A stretch of 8,100 bases of DNA from positions 1 to 8,100 of the forward strand of contig DAOWFN010000112.1 of assembly GCA_030637945.1 (NCBI GenBank), given 5' to 3'. Positions within the stretch are counted from its first letter, which is position 1, and each line of letters begins with the position of its first letter. Of the stretch, positions 5,955 to 8,100 are shown one piece after another. A program made the position numbers and the translations under genes. Below the pieces are notes generated by a model. That model ran no database searches, was not told the DNA's origin, and saw nothing but the letters and a program-made list of their open reading frames with translations. The DNA is from Gammaproteobacteria bacterium (GTDB taxonomy: Bacteria; Pseudomonadota; Gammaproteobacteria; SZUA-229).

Positions 5955-6404
5955 TTACACTGCATTTCTCGTTAACAACTTATCCAGATGATTGGCAAAC
6001 GTTTTTCGATCGCCTTGACTCATCGCAGCGGGCCCACCGGTATCCACACCGCTTGAGCGTAACGATTCCATAAAATCACGCATATTAAGGCGAGCTTTAA
6101 TATTGTCAGCGGTATACATCTCTCCGCGCGGACTAAGAGCAACCCCTTTTTTTTCGATGACATCCGCCGCTAAAGGTATATCACTGGTGATGACAAGGTC
6201 CCCGGCTTTAAGCCTTTTTACTATCTCATTATCAGCAACATCAAAACCCTGCGCGACATGAATAAAATTAATGTGACGGGATCTCGGTATCTGCACTGAC
6301 TGATTTGCCACCAATGTCACTTCTATTTTGGTGCGCTGCGCTGCTCTAAACAAAATCTCTTTTATCACAACAGGACACGCGTCCGCGTCTACCCATATTT
6401 TCAT
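5955..6404 (-). CDS. yaiI: YaiI/YqxD family (DUF188) protein
   Basis: The 149-aa protein matches the YaiI/YqxD (DUF188) family in length and motif order. It starts MKIWVDADACPV with acidic residues (D6, D8) and a following cysteine, then GFDVADNEIVKRL (about 53-65), DLVITSDIPLA (69-79), the SPRGEMYTADNI segment (91-102) and a C-terminal GGPAAMSQGDRKTFANHLD. The family has a PIN-like fold with clustered acidic residues, which suggests metal-dependent nuclease activity, but its cellular role is not established. The start gives the conserved VDADACP its usual place, though no clear Shine-Dalgarno precedes it. The orphan lipoprotein gene lies 68 bases upstream on the same strand and may be co-transcribed. 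Its 3' end faces the terminator shared with the yiaD-like gene. Confidence 0.93.
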   Translation of the reverse strand: MKIWVDADACPVVIKEILFRAAQRTKIEVTLVANQSVQIPRSRHINFIHVAQGFDVADNEIVKRLKAGDLVITSDIPLAADVIEKKGVALSPRGEMYTADNIKARLNMRDFMESLRSSGVDTGGPAAMSQGDRKTFANHLDKLLTRNAV

Positions 6405-6472
6405 TTCAATTCGCTTTTTTTAAATGGGTAATGACATTTCACTGTATTTCCTGACAGGCATCATAAAAACAG

Positions 6473-6811
6473 CTACTTCATCACACCATTACTTATCAGT
6501 AGTCCTGTGGCACATGTCATGTACTTCTTATACTGACTGGTTCTCTGTTGCTCGGTAGCTTCAGGGTTATTTAACAGTACTTCTGCCATGTTTTCTATAA
6601 CAGGACGATTAACTTCTGCTGACGGGTACTTGGCCCATTCCTGATTGATGCGCTGCTCGGCCTGAGCACCTACCATGGCACCACATATCGCTGTCACATC
6701 ACTCACTAAAACACTGGTCTGCTCGGCAGAAGTACCACCTGAACTTAAGCAGCCGGTAACTGATAGAGAAATAATCACTGCGGTTACAGCCATACGGATT
6801 GTTGTTTTCAT
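6473..6811 (-). CDS. Small putative lipoprotein of unknown family
   Basis: I place the start at the ATG at 6811 (112 aa) because GAAGGA lies just upstream and because it gives a proper lipoprotein signal: MKTTIRM, a hydrophobic core and lipobox VTGC with Cys21. An upstream in-frame ATG at 6883 would put 24 residues in front of this signal and is unlikely. The mature part is about 92 residues. It has a serine/glycine-rich linker (LSSGGTSAEQTS), then helical sequence with two further cysteines (AICGAM and MTCATG, about 43 and 99) near the two ends, which could form a disulfide. Residue 22 is Leu, not Asp, which fits outer-membrane sorting by the Lol +2 rule. I recognise no family. The gene is upstream of yaiI on the same strand and downstream of the Rossmann-fold gene. 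Confidence 0.75.
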   Translation of the reverse strand: MKTTIRMAVTAVIISLSVTGCLSSGGTSAEQTSVLVSDVTAICGAMVGAQAEQRINQEWAKYPSAEVNRPVIENMAEVLLNNPEATEQQRTSQYKKYMTCATGLLISNGVMK

Positions 6812-6870
6812 ACAATGTCCTTCGATAATAAACGAGAGTAGTAGTTGATTTAAGGAAGCTCTGATTAACT

Positions 6871-6895
6871 CTGAATAAAGCATCTGAATAAAGCA
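6871..6895. repeat. 13-bp tandem duplication
   Basis: CTGAATAAAGCA occurs at 6871-6882 and again at 6884-6895, with a period of 13 bases. The copies lie within the probable leader of the lipoprotein mRNA. They may be a slippage product, and no binding protein is evident. Confidence 0.7.
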
Positions 6896-6910
6896 AAGAT
6901 TCTTAAGCTA

Positions 6911-6940
6911 ATTATAAAAATCTGTTAGTTGAACGGTCTA
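6911..6940 (-). promoter_or_regulatory. Candidate promoter of the small lipoprotein gene
   Basis: On the minus strand, TAGACC (6940-6935), an 18-base spacer and a consensus TATAAT (6916-6911) lie about 100 bases ahead of the lipoprotein start. The -35 matches four of six positions. Confidence 0.4.
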
Positions 6941-6989
6941 TATCCACAGTGATGTACCCATAGATAGTGGAAATGCAAAAATTTCAATA

Positions 6990-7748
6990 TCAAAGCTTTG
7001 AAATTCTTTCCAGCATATTAAGTGATAAATCATTTTCAGCCGCCAGCACAAGTGCTCGTTGTAAGCGTATCGGCGCACTGCGCCCCATACACATATGCTC
7101 TCTGTCACCATCAAAAGCATTGACCATGCCTTCGATTAATGCAGTATGGTCTAAAGTTTGTCCTGTGAGGGTTTCCTGCAATCTAATAACATCGCTGGCA
7201 ACCATATTGGCCACGCTGTTATGCTCGTCCCATAGCTGCTCTACATTGCCCCCTACTTCCAGGCCTGCAATATTAGTGGTCAATATGTACACATTTTTTA
7301 ATACCAGCTCGTGCAATAATGCTGCTTCATCTGCAACAATTGTTACAGCAATATCTATTGAAGCTAATGCTTCAAAAATCAGTTGAGCATGCTTACCGTA
7401 AACAGGAGATGGGATAATCACCTTCGAATCTTGTCCTTTTTTCTTCTCAAACCAGACAGATATCACCGTTGGATCAAGGTCATATTGCTGCCAGTCTTTT
7501 GGTAATAGTTCATTTTGCAGGAGCACCAGCTTATCTTTCCAAACATCAGGAATCTTGCTTAGTTGACCCGGCAAATCCGCTTCACCAACTGCAATAATCA
7601 CCAGTTCTGGATCAGATATCTCATCCGCTACAGCCTGCATTTCCATATTGCGGATAACAGGGTGAACAGTGTAGCCTGTACGCAAAAAACCACGGGCGAA
7701 CACACTGCCCATCTCGCCCAGACCAACAACAACCACAGATTTACTCAT
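6990..7748 (-). CDS. Rossmann-fold NAD(P)-binding protein, unknown substrate
   Basis: Starting from the ATG at 7748 the product is 252 aa. It opens with KSVVVVGLGEMGSVFARGFLRTGYTVHPVIR, a dinucleotide-binding fold with GxGxxG (G9, G11, G14). The beta-strand ELVIIAVGEADLP follows, then a helical C-terminal half (from about 140) as in the 6-phosphogluconate-dehydrogenase and ketopantoate-reductase superfamilies. I cannot place it in either, since no PanE active-site pattern is clear to me. The frame extends 40 codons further upstream, but that extension is not protein-like and overlaps the divergent gene's control region. The ribosome binding site AAAGGA sits correctly only for the ATG at 7748. 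Cofactor binding is well supported; oxidoreductase activity is family inference. Confidence 0.75.
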   Translation of the reverse strand: MSKSVVVVGLGEMGSVFARGFLRTGYTVHPVIRNMEMQAVADEISDPELVIIAVGEADLPGQLSKIPDVWKDKLVLLQNELLPKDWQQYDLDPTVISVWFEKKKGQDSKVIIPSPVYGKHAQLIFEALASIDIAVTIVADEAALLHELVLKNVYILTTNIAGLEVGGNVEQLWDEHNSVANMVASDVIRLQETLTGQTLDHTALIEGMVNAFDGDREHMCMGRSAPIRLQRALVLAAENDLSLNMLERISKL

Positions 7749-7787
7749 ACTATTAATTCCTTTCATCACATAGGTTACAATGCACGC

Positions 7788-7796
7788 ATTATAACA
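7788..7796 (-). promoter_or_regulatory. Extended -10 promoter of the Rossmann-fold gene
   Basis: On the minus strand TGTTATAAT fits the extended -10 pattern TGnTATAAT. This can compensate for the absence of a recognisable -35. Transcription should start near 7781, leaving a leader of about 33 bases that contains the AAAGGA ribosome binding site. Confidence 0.5.
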
Positions 7797-7815
7797 ATAA
7801 CGATGGAACCTCGGC

Positions 7816-8100
7816 GTGGATCGACTCACACAATTACAACAATGGCTGGATAGTCTGGCCGAAGACACCTATAGAGATTTACAATCTGCTTCTGCAGATG
7901 CCAGTTTCAGACAATATTTTCGCGTCACCAATAAACAGGACAACAAAACCTATGTCGTGATGGATGCACCGCCTGACAAAGAAGATTGTCACCCCTTTGT
8001 TCTGGTCACCGACCTGATCCGCGGCGTTGGTGTTAATGCGCCTGACATCATTGCTATCGATATCCAGCAAGGTTTTTTATTACTTGATGATCTGGGCAAT
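7816..8100 (+). CDS. amgK: AmgK-type N-acetylmuramate/N-acetylglucosamine kinase, partial
   Basis: This frame starts with GTG at 7816 and runs off the right edge, giving the first 95 residues. An in-frame TAA at 7798-7800 and the lack of any ATG before the conserved part make GTG the likely start. The sequence has the N-lobe features of the aminoglycoside phosphotransferase-like AmgK group: SASADASFRQYFRV (25-37), YVVMDAPPDKEDCHPFV (46-62), a VGVNAPDIIAID strand (71-82) and GFLLLDDLGN (86-95). AmgK phosphorylates MurNAc and GlcNAc at the anomeric position in a peptidoglycan recycling route that bypasses de novo UDP-MurNAc synthesis and usually works with MurU, whose gene often follows. The catalytic loop and any murU lie outside the window. 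The Shine-Dalgarno is poor. The gene is divergent from the Rossmann-fold gene, 67 bases away. Confidence 0.85.
   Translation, partial: MDRLTQLQQWLDSLAEDTYRDLQSASADASFRQYFRVTNKQDNKTYVVMDAPPDKEDCHPFVLVTDLIRGVGVNAPDIIAIDIQQGFLLLDDLGN

Noticed and set aside
6967..7386. 139-codon open frame on the plus strand
   Set aside because: It lies entirely antisense to the well-supported Rossmann-fold gene, has serine/cysteine-rich composition without motifs, and has no ribosome binding site.
7749..7868. 40-codon N-terminal extension of the Rossmann-fold protein
   Set aside because: The extension is Cys/Ser-rich, overlaps the start of the divergent kinase gene, and the ribosome binding site fits only the internal ATG at 7748.
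7879..8070. 63-codon open frame on the minus strand
   Set aside because: It is antisense to the amgK-like coding region, whose conserved motifs fix the plus strand as coding.

Overview
The window reads as a chromosomal segment of a gammaproteobacterium of moderate, slightly AT-rich composition. The basis is gene content: a YiaD-like OmpA-family lipoprotein, a YaiI/DUF188 protein, a CspA-type cold-shock protein and the N-terminal part of an AmgK-type sugar kinase, all closest to proteobacterial forms. Species is not assigned. No transposase, phage gene, tRNA, rRNA or CRISPR array was seen.

Layout. (1) 1-2527, + strand: a small hypothetical ORF at the left edge, a 483-aa exported protein with two DUF302-like domains, then a secreted TlpA/ResA-like thioredoxin. 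The last two may form a periplasmic thiol/disulfide pair. (2) 2528-2985, no confident gene: a nested pair of perfect inverted repeats (28-bp outer and 29-bp inner arms), a protein-like open frame on the minus strand without a clear start, and a possible terminator for hxlR. (3) 2986-4550: an HxlR-family regulator divergent from an alpha/beta hydrolase. The shared control region holds two AGTTGCATTA-type palindromes and an almost mirror-symmetric pair of promoters, so the regulator probably controls both itself and the hydrolase. (4) 4571-5195: a bidirectional terminator, a cold-shock gene on the minus strand with a strong sigma-70 promoter and a roughly 150-nt leader, and the upstream region of the lipoprotein gene. 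(5) 5202-6404: yiaD-like lipoprotein (+) and yaiI (-), convergent and separated by a second bidirectional terminator. (6) 6473-7748, minus strand: an orphan 112-aa lipoprotein and a Rossmann-fold NAD(P)-binding protein. (7) 7816-8100, + strand: the start of an amgK-like kinase beginning with GTG and running off the right edge.

Most of the window is ordinary housekeeping or envelope sequence. The parts most worth a second look are the nested palindrome at 2645-2839, the symmetric hxlR/hydrolase promoter with a possibly leaderless hxlR mRNA, and the tandem DUF302 protein beside a thioredoxin. I see no convincing new multi-gene defence or mobile system.
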